A DNA stretch of 13,592 bases from Abiotrophia sp965245735 (GCA_965245735.1 CBDFAX010000041.1:1-13592), one strand, 5' to 3'; positions 6,094-13,107 are shown, counted from the first letter of the stretch. Numbers and translations are program-made. Notes: generated from the sequence alone by a model not told the origin.

Positions 6094-7347
6094 CTAATCA
6101 AACGCTGACATTAACTCAGGGTTCTGTGTGGTTTGGAAGGGGACCTGACCCTCTTGGTCTGGTTGGGCTGTGGCCTCCAAAATATAGGCATGATTGTGAC
6201 GCTTAACGAAGGCGATGACCTGTTTGCCATCCTGGCGCACATAAATAGCCGTCACTTCATAGTTGAGGTCACTCTTGCCTAGTTGCATACCATAGAATTG
6301 GAAGCTTGCTGCTTGGCCGTCCACTTGGGCTTGGTTGAGGACTTGGTCGGGAACCGCCAATTCATAATAAGACAAGGCAGTTGCCGGCGTGGCAGCATGA
6401 TAAGTTTGGCCTTGTGCCTTGCCGTAGGCTTCCATGACTTGGGCAATATGATCCCTTCTAAGGTCACTTGGCCCCGCAATGGTGCCCTCATCACTTGTCT
6501 GGCCACTATCCCGATTATCAGGATTGAGATACCGCGCAAAGCCCTGACTCAATTCCTGGTTCTCGGTCTCTTTGAAATTCAACTGATCACTGTCAGCCAA
6601 ATGTGCCTGGCTGTAGAGGACTTGGGGCTGACCTTGATGGAGGGTGAAGAGGTAGAGATGACGTTGACTTGGGTCCGAATCGGTGGTCTCATAACTATCC
6701 AAGACCAGGTAATCGTAACGAGCGTTTTTGACATTGCCCATAATATTCCAGGTCGCCGCTTGCCCATTAACAGTGGCGTTTTTGAGACGATTGTCGCGAT
6801 CGCCAATGCCCACAAAATCCTCCAAATGCAAAGGCCGATAGTCTTGCTTCATGCCTTGGGCCCACTTGAGGAAGAAGGAAGCAAAGGCTTGCTTATCCCA
6901 GTTGAGAAAGTGCTGAAAGTCCGCTGACTCTTGCTCAATGCGTTGACTATCTTGGGGTTGGAGACCCTTGAGTCGCTCTCCTTCTTGATAGGCCGCGGTA
7001 AAAGGCACTTGAACTGAAGACCGCGCGTCTTCACTCAGCGAATCGCGATAGTCTAACTGTTTTTGATAGGCCGCTTGCATCTGCTTGAAATAAGAGGGCT
7101 GAGCCTGAGCGTTAGCCGGCTCCTGGCTGGCTTGCGAGGCTCCTTGAGATTTGGCCTCACTGGCTGACTGACTACTTGACTGGCTGTGACTGGATTGACT
7201 AGTAGACACACTGCTGACAGATTCACTGGTCACAGAATTCGCGACCTGTCTGCTAGTAGCTCCCTGATTGCCTTGACCATGCCCACACCCACTCAGGGCT
7301 AGGGCTCCAATAACCGTACCGACGAGTAATGCATACCGCTTACTCAT
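6094..7347 (-). CDS. Lipoprotein with two tandem DUF4767-like domains
   Basis: A 417-residue secreted lipoprotein. It has a type II signal peptide with the lipobox L-S-G-C (cysteine 21), then a Ser/Gln-rich low-complexity linker (about residues 30-80) that would span the cell wall. Residues 150-273 match the DUF4767 pattern: W-D-K at 150, F-x-x-x-F-x-x-K-W-A-Q-G-M-K-Q-D-Y at 154-170, V-N-G-Q-A-A-T-W at 193, H-L-Y-L-F-T at 230, and F-K-E-T-E-N-Q-E-L at 258. Residues 297-416 look like a diverged second copy, with Y-G-K-A-Q-G-Q-T-Y, V-D-G-Q-A-A-S-F, A-I-Y-V-R-Q-D-G-K and F-Q-T-T-Q-N-P-E-L in the same order. The function of this family is unknown. The start has AAAGGAGG nine bases upstream. It is a single-gene unit with its own promoter and terminator, flanked on both sides by related repeat DNA. 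Confidence 0.85.
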   Translation of the reverse strand: MSKRYALLVGTVIGALALSGCGHGQGNQGATSRQVANSVTSESVSSVSTSQSSHSQSSSQSASEAKSQGASQASQEPANAQAQPSYFKQMQAAYQKQLDYRDSLSEDARSSVQVPFTAAYQEGERLKGLQPQDSQRIEQESADFQHFLNWDKQAFASFFLKWAQGMKQDYRPLHLEDFVGIGDRDNRLKNATVNGQAATWNIMGNVKNARYDYLVLDSYETTDSDPSQRHLYLFTLHQGQPQVLYSQAHLADSDQLNFKETENQELSQGFARYLNPDNRDSGQTSDEGTIAGPSDLRRDHIAQVMEAYGKAQGQTYHAATPATALSYYELAVPDQVLNQAQVDGQAASFQFYGMQLGKSDLNYEVTAIYVRQDGKQVIAFVKRHNHAYILEATAQPDQEGQVPFQTTQNPELMSAFD

Positions 7348-7391
7348 GGTGACGCGCCTCCTTTTTGCTTGTGACTTTTACTTACAGCCTT

Positions 7392-7397
7392 ATTATA
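7392..7397 (-). promoter_or_regulatory. Promoter -10 of the lipoprotein gene
   Basis: TATAAT on the minus strand, about 44 bases before the ATG, with only a weak TTGTTT-like -35. The surrounding 65 bases resemble those around the promoter at 5663-5668. Confidence 0.6.
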
Positions 7398-7499
7398 GTC
7401 CTCACAAAGAAAAAACAAGGGCTTACATGGTTTAAATATAGACTATTTTGTGTCTTATTCTAGACTAATTTGTCACCTTATTTTTTGGCCCTTACTTAA

Positions 7500-7757
7500 A
7501 GAAATCGAGGCGGCCAAGTCTTTGGCTTGAGCCCCAATTTCCTAGTCACTCCCCAGCCTTGGCCAGGTCAGGTGCGGGCAAAGTGGCCCTAGTGGCCTGA
7601 AGGATGGCGGGCGCATGAGTGGCCTTGGAGCGCAGCGACTTAGGCCACCACAGCCCACCAAGGCTCCAGACTCGCCCGCGAGGCTGGAGCCGGTCCCGCC
7701 ACAAGGGCCCACTTTGCCCTAAGCGCCCGACCTGGCCAAGGCAGACCGAGGCAGACA
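7500..7757 (-). repeat. Intergenic long-hairpin element, copy C
   Basis: An imperfect palindrome of about 190 bp. The left arm 7555-7596 (GCCTTGGCCAGGTC, GGGCAAAGTGG, AGTGGC) is the reverse complement of the right arm 7698-7743 apart from a few substitutions and two small bulges. The interior holds the conserved core (7601-7649) and an apical hairpin near 7661-7690 (GGCTCCAG pairing with CTGGAGCC). The flank 7512-7550, with CCAAGTCTTTGGCTTGAGCC and CCTAGTCACT, recurs inside copy B. The element starts right after the nitroreductase terminator. From 7440 to 7500 only AT-rich DNA is seen. Confidence 0.8.
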
Positions 7758-7758
7758 C

Positions 7759-7790
7759 AAAAAAGACAGAGGTCCCTCAGACCTCTGTCT
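7759..7790 (-). terminator. Rho-independent terminator of the nitroreductase gene
   Basis: On the minus strand, AGACAGAGGTC and GACCTCTGTCT form an 11-bp perfect stem around a 5-base loop, followed by TTTTTT. It lies 20 bases past the nitroreductase stop codon. Confidence 0.92.
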
Positions 7791-7810
7791 CTTACTAGCT
7801 ATCGCTTGTC

Positions 7811-8413
7811 TTATTTACCGAATGACTTAACGCGATCTTGGTCAGCCATGTATTCTTTGTCGCCAGCTGGTGCTACCACGCTACCGAATGGTGCTTGAGC
7901 ACGTAATTTCCAAGTAGATGGGATATTGTATTTAGCAGCTACTTTTTCGTCTACTAATGGGTTGTAGTGTTGCACGTTCATGCCAATGTTTTGTTCAGCT
8001 AATGCCAACCATACAGCGTATAAGTTGATCCCGTGGGCTTGTTCTGACCAGATTGGGAAGTTGTCAGCGTAGAGTGGGAAGTTAGCTTGCAAGCCTTCTA
8101 CCACTTCTTGGTCTTCGAAGAAGAGGATGGTCCCAGCCCCTGCTGCGAAACCTGCTAAACGACCTTTAGTCCCTTCAAAAGCTTCCGCTGGGGTTACCTT
8201 TTCAAGTTCGCTGTAAGCAATCTCGTTCCAGAAGTCTTCAGACTCTTTGCCGAATAAGATGACGGCACGGCTAGATTGAGAGTTGAAGGCAGATGGTGCT
8301 TCCTTCATAGCTTTTTCAACGATTTCAACCAGGGCATCATTAGATACTGGAAGATCCTTACCGAGTGCATAAATTGAACGACGTTTTGCTTGTAATTGGT
8401 TAAAGTTTGACAT
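7811..8413 (-). CDS. Nitroreductase family FMN oxidoreductase
   Basis: A 200-residue protein of the nitroreductase fold, the usual length for the short Frm2/Hub-like branch. It opens with R-R-S-I-Y-A-L-G (residues 11-18), the phosphate-binding start of the FMN site. A-P-S-A-F-N-S-Q (39-46) is the second FMN-contacting segment, and the C terminus has the typical L-R-A-Q-A-P-F-G-S stretch. Such enzymes use NAD(P)H and FMN to reduce nitro compounds or quinones; the true substrate is unknown. The start has AGAGG nine bases upstream. It follows the Rrf2 regulator gene by 64 bases on the same strand and has a strong terminator, so the pair is probably one redox-responsive unit. Its codon use (GCT, GAA, TTA-rich, lower G+C) contrasts with its GC-rich neighbours, suggesting high expression or a different origin. 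Confidence 0.88.
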   Translation of the reverse strand: MSNFNQLQAKRRSIYALGKDLPVSNDALVEIVEKAMKEAPSAFNSQSSRAVILFGKESEDFWNEIAYSELEKVTPAEAFEGTKGRLAGFAAGAGTILFFEDQEVVEGLQANFPLYADNFPIWSEQAHGINLYAVWLALAEQNIGMNVQHYNPLVDEKVAAKYNIPSTWKLRAQAPFGSVVAPAGDKEYMADQDRVKSFGK

Positions 8414-8477
8414 ATTAATTACCTCTATTCTTTCTTTTTATATCTTTTGATCCGCTAGGAATCTTTTATTTACTTAA

Positions 8478-8921
8478 TTATTGAGCGCTTTGCGCAATGG
8501 CCTTTTCTAAATCATCCACCACATCTTGCATGGTGAGACGCTTGAGTTCATTTTCCATGGCGGTTTGAATCTGTATCAATTTGCCATCCACCGCTTGGTG
8601 AATATTGCGACCGACCGGACAGTCCTGATGTGGGTTAGGATGGAAATTAAAGAGTCCCTCCTTGTCAACACTGTCCACCGTGACGTAGATATCATAAAAA
8701 GTGATGGCCTCCAGGGGCTTGGCCAAGCGTGACCCCCCACTGCCTTGGCGCGACTCGATAATGCCCGCCGACTTCAAGCCGGATAGGACCGACCGTACGA
8801 CCACGGGATTGACCTGAATGCTCTCCGCTAGGAAGTTGCTGGTCACGCGCTGCTGGTCTTGGTACAAATAAATGACCGCCAATGAATGGATTGCAATGGT
8901 AAAGCGACTTGATATTTGCAT
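8478..8921 (-). CDS. Rrf2 family transcriptional regulator (YwnA-like)
   Basis: A 147-residue Rrf2 family regulator: an N-terminal winged helix (M-Q-I-S-S-R-F-T-I-A-I-H, then S-N-F-L-A-E-S-I-Q-V-N-P-V-V-V-R around 28-43) and the wing G-S-G-G-S-R-L-A at 60-67. The segment H-P-N-P-x-x-D-C-P-V-G-R-N-I (94-107) is characteristic of the YwnA-like branch. It holds the only cysteine, C101, so this is not an iron-sulfur NsrR/IscR type, which needs three cysteines. Relatives with single reactive cysteines sense oxidants or electrophiles; that is an inference here. The gene is first in a unit with a nitroreductase. AGGA lies nine bases before the ATG. A perfect 10-7-10 inverted repeat just after the promoter is the probable operator, giving autoregulation. 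Confidence 0.88.
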   Translation of the reverse strand: MQISSRFTIAIHSLAVIYLYQDQQRVTSNFLAESIQVNPVVVRSVLSGLKSAGIIESRQGSGGSRLAKPLEAITFYDIYVTVDSVDKEGLFNFHPNPHQDCPVGRNIHQAVDGKLIQIQTAMENELKRLTMQDVVDDLEKAIAQSAQ

Positions 8922-8954
8922 AGAATCACATCCTATTTCTTACTTTCTGACCAT

Positions 8955-8986
8955 GGTTGTGACGACTTAAGGCTGCTTAAGCAACC
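8955..8986 (-). other. Hairpin in the Rrf2 leader
   Basis: CTTAAG (8966-8971) and CTTAAG (8976-8981) pair around a GCTG loop. The stem can extend by GGTTG (8955-8959) with CAACC (8982-8986) across a 6-base bulge. It lies in the roughly 160-base untranslated leader of the rrf2 transcript; no function is assigned. Confidence 0.4.
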
Positions 8987-9053
8987 GTCTGCCTAGTTTA
9001 CCATTGGCTACTTGGACAACTACTAGGTCTACCCTCCTTTATTGTGAGATGAT

Positions 9054-9080
9054 AACTTGTAACTTTCTCTGTTACAAGTT
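9054..9080. promoter_or_regulatory. Probable Rrf2-regulator operator
   Basis: AACTTGTAAC (9054-9063) and GTTACAAGTT (9071-9080) are a perfect 10-bp inverted repeat with a 7-base spacer. It sits about 3-29 bases downstream of the predicted rrf2 transcription start, a position suited to repression by the regulator encoded in the same transcript. Confidence 0.7.
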
Positions 9081-9089
9081 TATGCTTAA

Positions 9090-9118
9090 ATCTTATCACC
9101 CACTCTTTTATTTGTCAA
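9090..9118 (-). promoter_or_regulatory. Promoter of the rrf2-nitroreductase unit
   Basis: Consensus TTGACA (9113-9118) and TAAGAT (9090-9095) on the minus strand with a 17-bp spacer, predicting a start near 9083 and a long leader of about 160 bases before the regulator gene. Confidence 0.75.
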
Positions 9119-9327
9119 CCCTCTTGACTTAAAATTTTCTAGGGCGCATTTTTCCTTGATATAGCGCCATTCCTAGCCAATCAGACTAGCCTAGAACAAG
9201 TGCACGAACAAAAATTTTTTGAGGCCAGTAGCCTAGCCCCCTTCCATTTACCGCGACCGCAAACACGAACGAGGCCATTTTTCTTAGCCCCGGCCATTCG
9301 TTTTTTAGTCACAAGGCCTGATATTTC

Positions 9328-9336
9328 TGTTATAAT
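9328..9336 (+). promoter_or_regulatory. fhs promoter (extended -10)
   Basis: TGTTATAAT is an extended -10 (TGN-TATAAT) with no good -35, as is usual for this class. The start is predicted near 9343, giving a leader of about 55 bases. A GC-rich palindrome containing CCTTGCAAGG (9346-9362) lies at the very 5' end of that leader. The stretch 9121-9327 shows no gene or clear signal. Confidence 0.65.
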
Positions 9337-9398
9337 CATAGCAGAAGCCCCTTGCAAGGGCTGGCCATTACCAAGCATTCTAGGAGGACCGCTAATCC

Positions 9399-11072
9399 AT
9401 GACCCATTTATCTGATATTGAAATCGCCAACTCTGTTACCCCCCGTCCAATCGAAGACATCGCTGCTTCCGTGGGCTTAAAACCCGAGCAGCTCTTCCGC
9501 TACGGCCATCACATCGCCAAAGTGGACCTGGCTTCCTTACCCAAAGAAGCAAGCAAGCCGGGCAAACTGGTCCTGGTGACTGCCATCACGCCAACACCCG
9601 CCGGCGAAGGTAAGACTACGACCTCAGTAGGTCTGGCTGATGCCCTGACCCTGATTGGCAAAAAGGCCGCCATCGCCCTGCGCGAACCGTCCCTTGGCCC
9701 AGTCTTTGGGGTCAAAGGTGGCGCCGCTGGGGGCGGCTATGCCCAAGTCATTCCTATGGAGGATATCAACCTGCACTTTACTGGGGACTTCCATGCCATC
9801 GGCGCGGCTAACAACCTGCTGGCGGCCATGCTGGACAACCACATCCACCACGGCAATGCCCTAGGCATCGACAGCCGTCGCATCACCTGGAAACGGGTTG
9901 TCGACATGAACGACCGCCAGTTGCGTCATATCGTCAACGGCCTCCAAGGCAAGATTAACGGTGTACCGCGCGAAGACGGCTACGACATCACCGTCGCTTC
10001 TGAAATCATGGCGGTCCTCTGCTTGGCGACCAGCCTGTCCGACCTCAAGGAGCGCCTGGCCCGCATCATCGTAGCCTATACCTTCGACGGTCGCCCCGTG
10101 ACAGCCGCTGACCTCAAGGCTGAAGGCGCCATGGCCACCTTGCTCAAGAATGCCATCAACCCTAACCTGGTTCAAACCCTGGAAGGCACTCCTGCCTTTG
10201 TCCACGGCGGGCCATTCGCTAACATCGCCCACGGCTGTAACTCGGTCCTAGCCACCAAGCTAGCCCTGCGCCAAGCCGACTATGTGGTCACCGAGGCTGG
10301 CTTCGGCGCTGACCTAGGGGCAGAGAAATTCCTAGACATCAAGTGCCGCCTGGCTGACTTAGAGCCTGACGCAGTCGTGCTAGTTGCCACCATCCGGGCC
10401 CTCAAGATGCACGGTGGCGTGCCTAAGACCGACTTAGGTCCTGAAAACGTGGCAGCCGTCAAGGCTGGCTTGCCTAACTTGGACAAGCACTTGGCTACCA
10501 TCCAAGAAGCCTTTGGCCTGCCAGTGGTGGTGGCCATCAACAAGTTCCCAACCGACACCGAGGCTGAACTGGAGGCCGTCTACCAAGCCTGCCAAGCCCG
10601 TGGCGTTGACGTATCCATCTCTGATGTTTGGGGCCAAGGCGGGGCCGGCGGTCGCGATTTGGCTGAGAAAGTGGTAGCTCTGACTGAAGCGCCTAAAGAC
10701 TTCCGCTACATCTATGACCTAGAAGATTCCATCCAAGACAAGATCACCAAGATCGTTCAAAAGGTCTACGGTGGCGCAGGCATCAGCCTAACCCCAGCGG
10801 CCAAGCGTGAACTCAAGGAGTTAGAAGACCTTGGTTTCGGCCAGCTGCCAATCTGTATGGCCAAGACCCAGTACTCCTTCTCCGACAATGCCAGCCTGAT
10901 TGGAGCACCTAAGGACTTCACCGTCACCATTAAGAAACTCAAGGTTTCAGCCGGCGCCGGCTTCATCGTAGCCTTGACCGGTGACATCATGACCATGCCA
11001 GGCCTGCCTAAATCCCCTGCCGCTGAACGTATCGACATCGATGCCGACGGCAAGGTGACCGGCCTCTTCTAA
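9399..11072 (+). CDS. fhs: Formate-tetrahydrofolate ligase
   Basis: A full-length 557-residue formyltetrahydrofolate synthetase; the family is about 555-560 residues. It condenses formate with tetrahydrofolate using ATP to give 10-formyl-tetrahydrofolate for purine and formyl-methionine synthesis in the cytoplasm. The ATP site is the P-loop T-P-A-G-E-G-K-T-T-T around residues 66-75. The second family signature, V-F-G-V-K-G-G-A-A-G-G-G-Y-A-Q-V, follows near residue 103. Other conserved stretches are F-V-H-G-G-P-F-A-N-I-A-H-G-C-N-S and E-A-G-F-G-A-D-L-G-A-E-K-F. The start has AGGAGG eleven bases upstream. Codon use is strongly biased to C- and G-ending codons such as GGC, GCC and CTG, typical of a well-expressed gene in this genome. 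It is a single-gene unit with its own promoter and terminator and is convergent with the HAD gene. Confidence 0.97.
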   Translation: MTHLSDIEIANSVTPRPIEDIAASVGLKPEQLFRYGHHIAKVDLASLPKEASKPGKLVLVTAITPTPAGEGKTTTSVGLADALTLIGKKAAIALREPSLGPVFGVKGGAAGGGYAQVIPMEDINLHFTGDFHAIGAANNLLAAMLDNHIHHGNALGIDSRRITWKRVVDMNDRQLRHIVNGLQGKINGVPREDGYDITVASEIMAVLCLATSLSDLKERLARIIVAYTFDGRPVTAADLKAEGAMATLLKNAINPNLVQTLEGTPAFVHGGPFANIAHGCNSVLATKLALRQADYVVTEAGFGADLGAEKFLDIKCRLADLEPDAVVLVATIRALKMHGGVPKTDLGPENVAAVKAGLPNLDKHLATIQEAFGLPVVVAINKFPTDTEAELEAVYQACQARGVDVSISDVWGQGGAGGRDLAEKVVALTEAPKDFRYIYDLEDSIQDKITKIVQKVYGGAGISLTPAAKRELKELEDLGFGQLPICMAKTQYSFSDNASLIGAPKDFTVTIKKLKVSAGAGFIVALTGDIMTMPGLPKSPAAERIDIDADGKVTGLF

Positions 11073-11091
11073 TCTAATCCTCAACAAGCAA

Positions 11092-11126
11092 AGAGCCCCT
11101 GCCAGATGGCAGAGGCTCTCTTTTAT
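11092..11126 (+). terminator. Rho-independent terminator of fhs
   Basis: AGAGCC (11092-11097) pairs with GGCTCT (11114-11119), with an inner TGCCA/TGGCA stem closing a GA loop, followed by CTTTTATT. The convergent HAD gene has its stop codon (11123-11125) inside the T-run, so the element is shared. On the minus strand the hairpin is followed only by TTTGCTTG, a poor terminator. Confidence 0.85.
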
Positions 11127-11944
11127 TGCTTTTGTAAACTCGGCAAGTAATGCAGCAAGGCATGGGCCACGCCGTCTTCTTCATTAGACAGGGTCACATA
11201 GTCGGCCTGGGCCTTAATGGCCTCACTGGCATTGGCCATGACCACCGCCTGGCCGACCACTTGGAACATGGCCAGGTCATTGGTCCCATCGCCAAAGGCC
11301 ATGAGTTCCTGGCGGGTCAGCCCTTCCCGCTCCTGGATATACTGGATGCCTAGAGACTTCTGAGCCAGACGAGGCGTCACTTCTAGATAAGGAATGCTGG
11401 TCTGGTAGAGACCAATTTCGGCTTCTGGATAGGCTGTCGGCAGATAAGCTTTGACGGCTTCCATGAGCTCATGGTCCAAGGTCACCAGCATAAGCTTGAA
11501 AACCTTGCGCCAAGAGGCTTGGAAGAAATCTGCATAGTCCACCAAGACATAGTCTAGACCGGTCAAGTTCTGTTCGTAGGCCACACAGTCATCGTAGCGG
11601 TCCACGAACCAGGTCTGATCGTCGAAGACACTTATGCTGAGGTCAGGATAGCGCCCTCTTAAGTCCAGGACCAGGGTCTTGGCTAATTCATAGTCCATTC
11701 GGACCTCATGGATGACCTGGTAGCCCTCGGGACTGGCCTGGAAGATATAGCCCCCATTGAAGCCCACATGGACATCATGCAGCCCCAGCTGATCGATGGC
11801 TTCCCGCATTTCCATAGGCGAGCGGGCCGAAACCAGGGTCAGGGGCAGGCCAACCTGGCGAATGACCTGAGCCGTCTCCGGGCTAATGCGGCCGTCCTCC
11901 CGCAGAATGGTCCCATCCATATCGGAAAAAAGATGTTTAATCAT
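11123..11944 (-). CDS. Cof-type HAD-IIB family phosphatase
   Basis: A 273-residue haloacid dehalogenase superfamily hydrolase of the Cof/YwpJ (IIB) type, normal length. Motif I is D8-M-D10-G-T with the nucleophile and acid/base aspartates. Motif II is the S/T in L-V-S-A-R-S near residue 39, motif III is K196 (A-Q-K-S-L-G-I), and motif IV is G-D-G-T-N-D (218-223), which binds Mg2+. The cap domain lies between about residues 85 and 190. These enzymes dephosphorylate sugar phosphates, FMN or pyridoxal phosphate; the substrate cannot be read from sequence. AAGGAGG precedes the ATG. It follows the membrane protein gene by 26 bases and is probably the last gene of a four-gene operon. Confidence 0.92.
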   Translation of the reverse strand: MIKHLFSDMDGTILREDGRISPETAQVIRQVGLPLTLVSARSPMEMREAIDQLGLHDVHVGFNGGYIFQASPEGYQVIHEVRMDYELAKTLVLDLRGRYPDLSISVFDDQTWFVDRYDDCVAYEQNLTGLDYVLVDYADFFQASWRKVFKLMLVTLDHELMEAVKAYLPTAYPEAEIGLYQTSIPYLEVTPRLAQKSLGIQYIQEREGLTRQELMAFGDGTNDLAMFQVVGQAVVMANASEAIKAQADYVTLSNEEDGVAHALLHYLPSLQKQ

Positions 11945-11970
11945 GGTCGCCTCCTTGCTAGCTGTGCTTA

Positions 11971-12585
11971 CTAGTACTCCGCCTTAGCAAAGTATTCCTT
12001 GAGCTCGTCAATGGCAATTTCCAAGTCTACTTCTTCTGCCTTCTTGGGCAGGCGTAACTCTAGGACTTGCCAGTTAGCCAGGGACACAATCAGATAGCGA
12101 ATCTTCTGCAGTCTGCCCCACCAGTTGCGTTGGTGGCGGTTAGGCTCAGCAGGCCGCATATTCTGGTCGGGCTCTTCCCAGTTAATATCGAAGTCCAGGG
12201 TCAGAATATCATTGAAATGCCAGACCTCTAGTCCATCGCCCCAGAAGATCAGGTGGTTCTGATAGACCATGCAGGTAATCTCCGGCCACTCCCGGTCGGG
12301 CTGGAAGTCGTCGCTTTCCACTTGGGGATAGTTTTGGACTAGGTAGTGCCAACGCTCCTTATTGTGGCGGCGAATGAGCCAGCATTGGCGGATTAACCAG
12401 ACCAAACGGGCAATTAGAAGCGAACCAAAAATTAGAAGCGGGACGCCCACAAGAAACATTAAGATTAGGCTGAATAGGCAACGGGCAATGGCCCCATAGC
12501 GAGAGCGAAGGCCTAGGCCATAGATGCGGTGCCTCGGGAAATGACTATTAGGAAGGCGGCCTGGTGGGGTAGCTTTTTGCGACAT
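11971..12585 (-). CDS. Hypothetical membrane protein
   Basis: A 204-residue protein I do not recognise. A basic N terminus (H/R-rich, residues 1-33) is followed by a hydrophobic stretch at about 34-68 (C-L-F-S-L-I-L-M-F-L-V-G-V-P-L-L-I-F) that could form one long or two close membrane helices. A soluble domain of about 130 residues follows, rich in tryptophan and with predicted beta strands (I-T-C-M-V-Y-Q-N-H-L-I-F-W-G-D-G-L). It resembles the layout of small YcxB-like or PH-like membrane proteins, but no family motif is certain. AAGGAG precedes the ATG and overlaps the end of the upstream gene, whose stop codon lies only three bases before this start, implying translational coupling. Confidence 0.75.
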   Translation of the reverse strand: MSQKATPPGRLPNSHFPRHRIYGLGLRSRYGAIARCLFSLILMFLVGVPLLIFGSLLIARLVWLIRQCWLIRRHNKERWHYLVQNYPQVESDDFQPDREWPEITCMVYQNHLIFWGDGLEVWHFNDILTLDFDINWEEPDQNMRPAEPNRHQRNWWGRLQKIRYLIVSLANWQVLELRLPKKAEEVDLEIAIDELKEYFAKAEY

Positions 12586-12588
12586 AGT

Positions 12589-13107
12589 TTACTCCTTAGT
12601 TTGAGAATCTAGTGCTAAGCGCTCTTCTAGGTAGGCAATCTTAGCGAAGTCTTTATGGTTATTTTGATCATTGCGATAGGAATCCTGGGAGGAGGCCCGG
12701 TAGATGGCCAGAAACTGGTCCAGGCTAGGCAAATAGAAGCGGACCCCCTGACAGTCTTCCAGGGGCAGGTCTTCCAAGGCCACGCCGGCAAAGTCTGGCA
12801 AAGTATCCAGAGCGCCAAACTCTACTGAGCCGGCAGGCCCTTGGAATTCATGCTCGTGGCGGTCTACCAAGACATAGCCCAGATCCTCCATGATTCCTTC
12901 AAGTAGCTCAAAGTCATAGATGCGTAAGTGGTCAGGCGCCTCCCACCCCCGCGGGTCACCCGGCACATGAATGTCCAGGTCGCGTGCCTGCCAGGATTGG
13001 CCCGTCCGGACTTCCAGACCGACCGAACCCATCAAGAGGGGCACAAGGCCTCGCTCATTCAGGGCTCTAGCAATGCTTAAAAAGGCTTCAAATAAGGGAC
13101 TTGTCAT
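12589..13107 (-). CDS. Nucleotidyltransferase-fold protein, function unknown
   Basis: About 172 residues. The segment L-L-M-G-S-V-G-L-E-V (around 24-33) followed by R-D-L-D-I-H-V-P (around 42-49) matches the G-S-x-G ... D-x-D pattern of the nucleotidyltransferase fold, in which the two aspartates bind metal. Further acidic and histidine residues follow (D-R-H-E-H-E-F near 82-88). Similar Lactobacillales proteins are often labelled phosphoribosylanthranilate isomerase, but nothing here resembles a TrpF barrel. Whether it is catalytically active is unknown. The start is ambiguous: a TTG at 13108-13110 lies nine bases after GGGAG and the adjacent ATG twelve bases after; I prefer the ATG. It is co-transcribed with the quinone reductase 20 bases upstream and coupled to the membrane protein gene downstream. 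Confidence 0.75.
   Translation of the reverse strand: MTSPLFEAFLSIARALNERGLVPLLMGSVGLEVRTGQSWQARDLDIHVPGDPRGWEAPDHLRIYDFELLEGIMEDLGYVLVDRHEHEFQGPAGSVEFGALDTLPDFAGVALEDLPLEDCQGVRFYLPSLDQFLAIYRASSQDSYRNDQNNHKDFAKIAYLEERLALDSQTKE

Noticed and set aside
4984..7757. Hairpin elements as CRISPR array or insertion sequence
   Set aside because: There are no short regularly spaced repeats with unique spacers, no transposase, and no clear target-site duplication was found.
7546..7758. Open frame inside element C, and the similar one at 5010-5243 in element A
   Set aside because: Starts would be GTG and TTG with no ribosome site, the similarity is limited to the repeat core, and copy B is interrupted. 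Kept only as a finding on the shared frame.
9509..11053. Minus-strand open frames within fhs
   Set aside because: Shadows produced by the strong GC-ending codon bias of fhs; none has a ribosome site or protein-like motifs.
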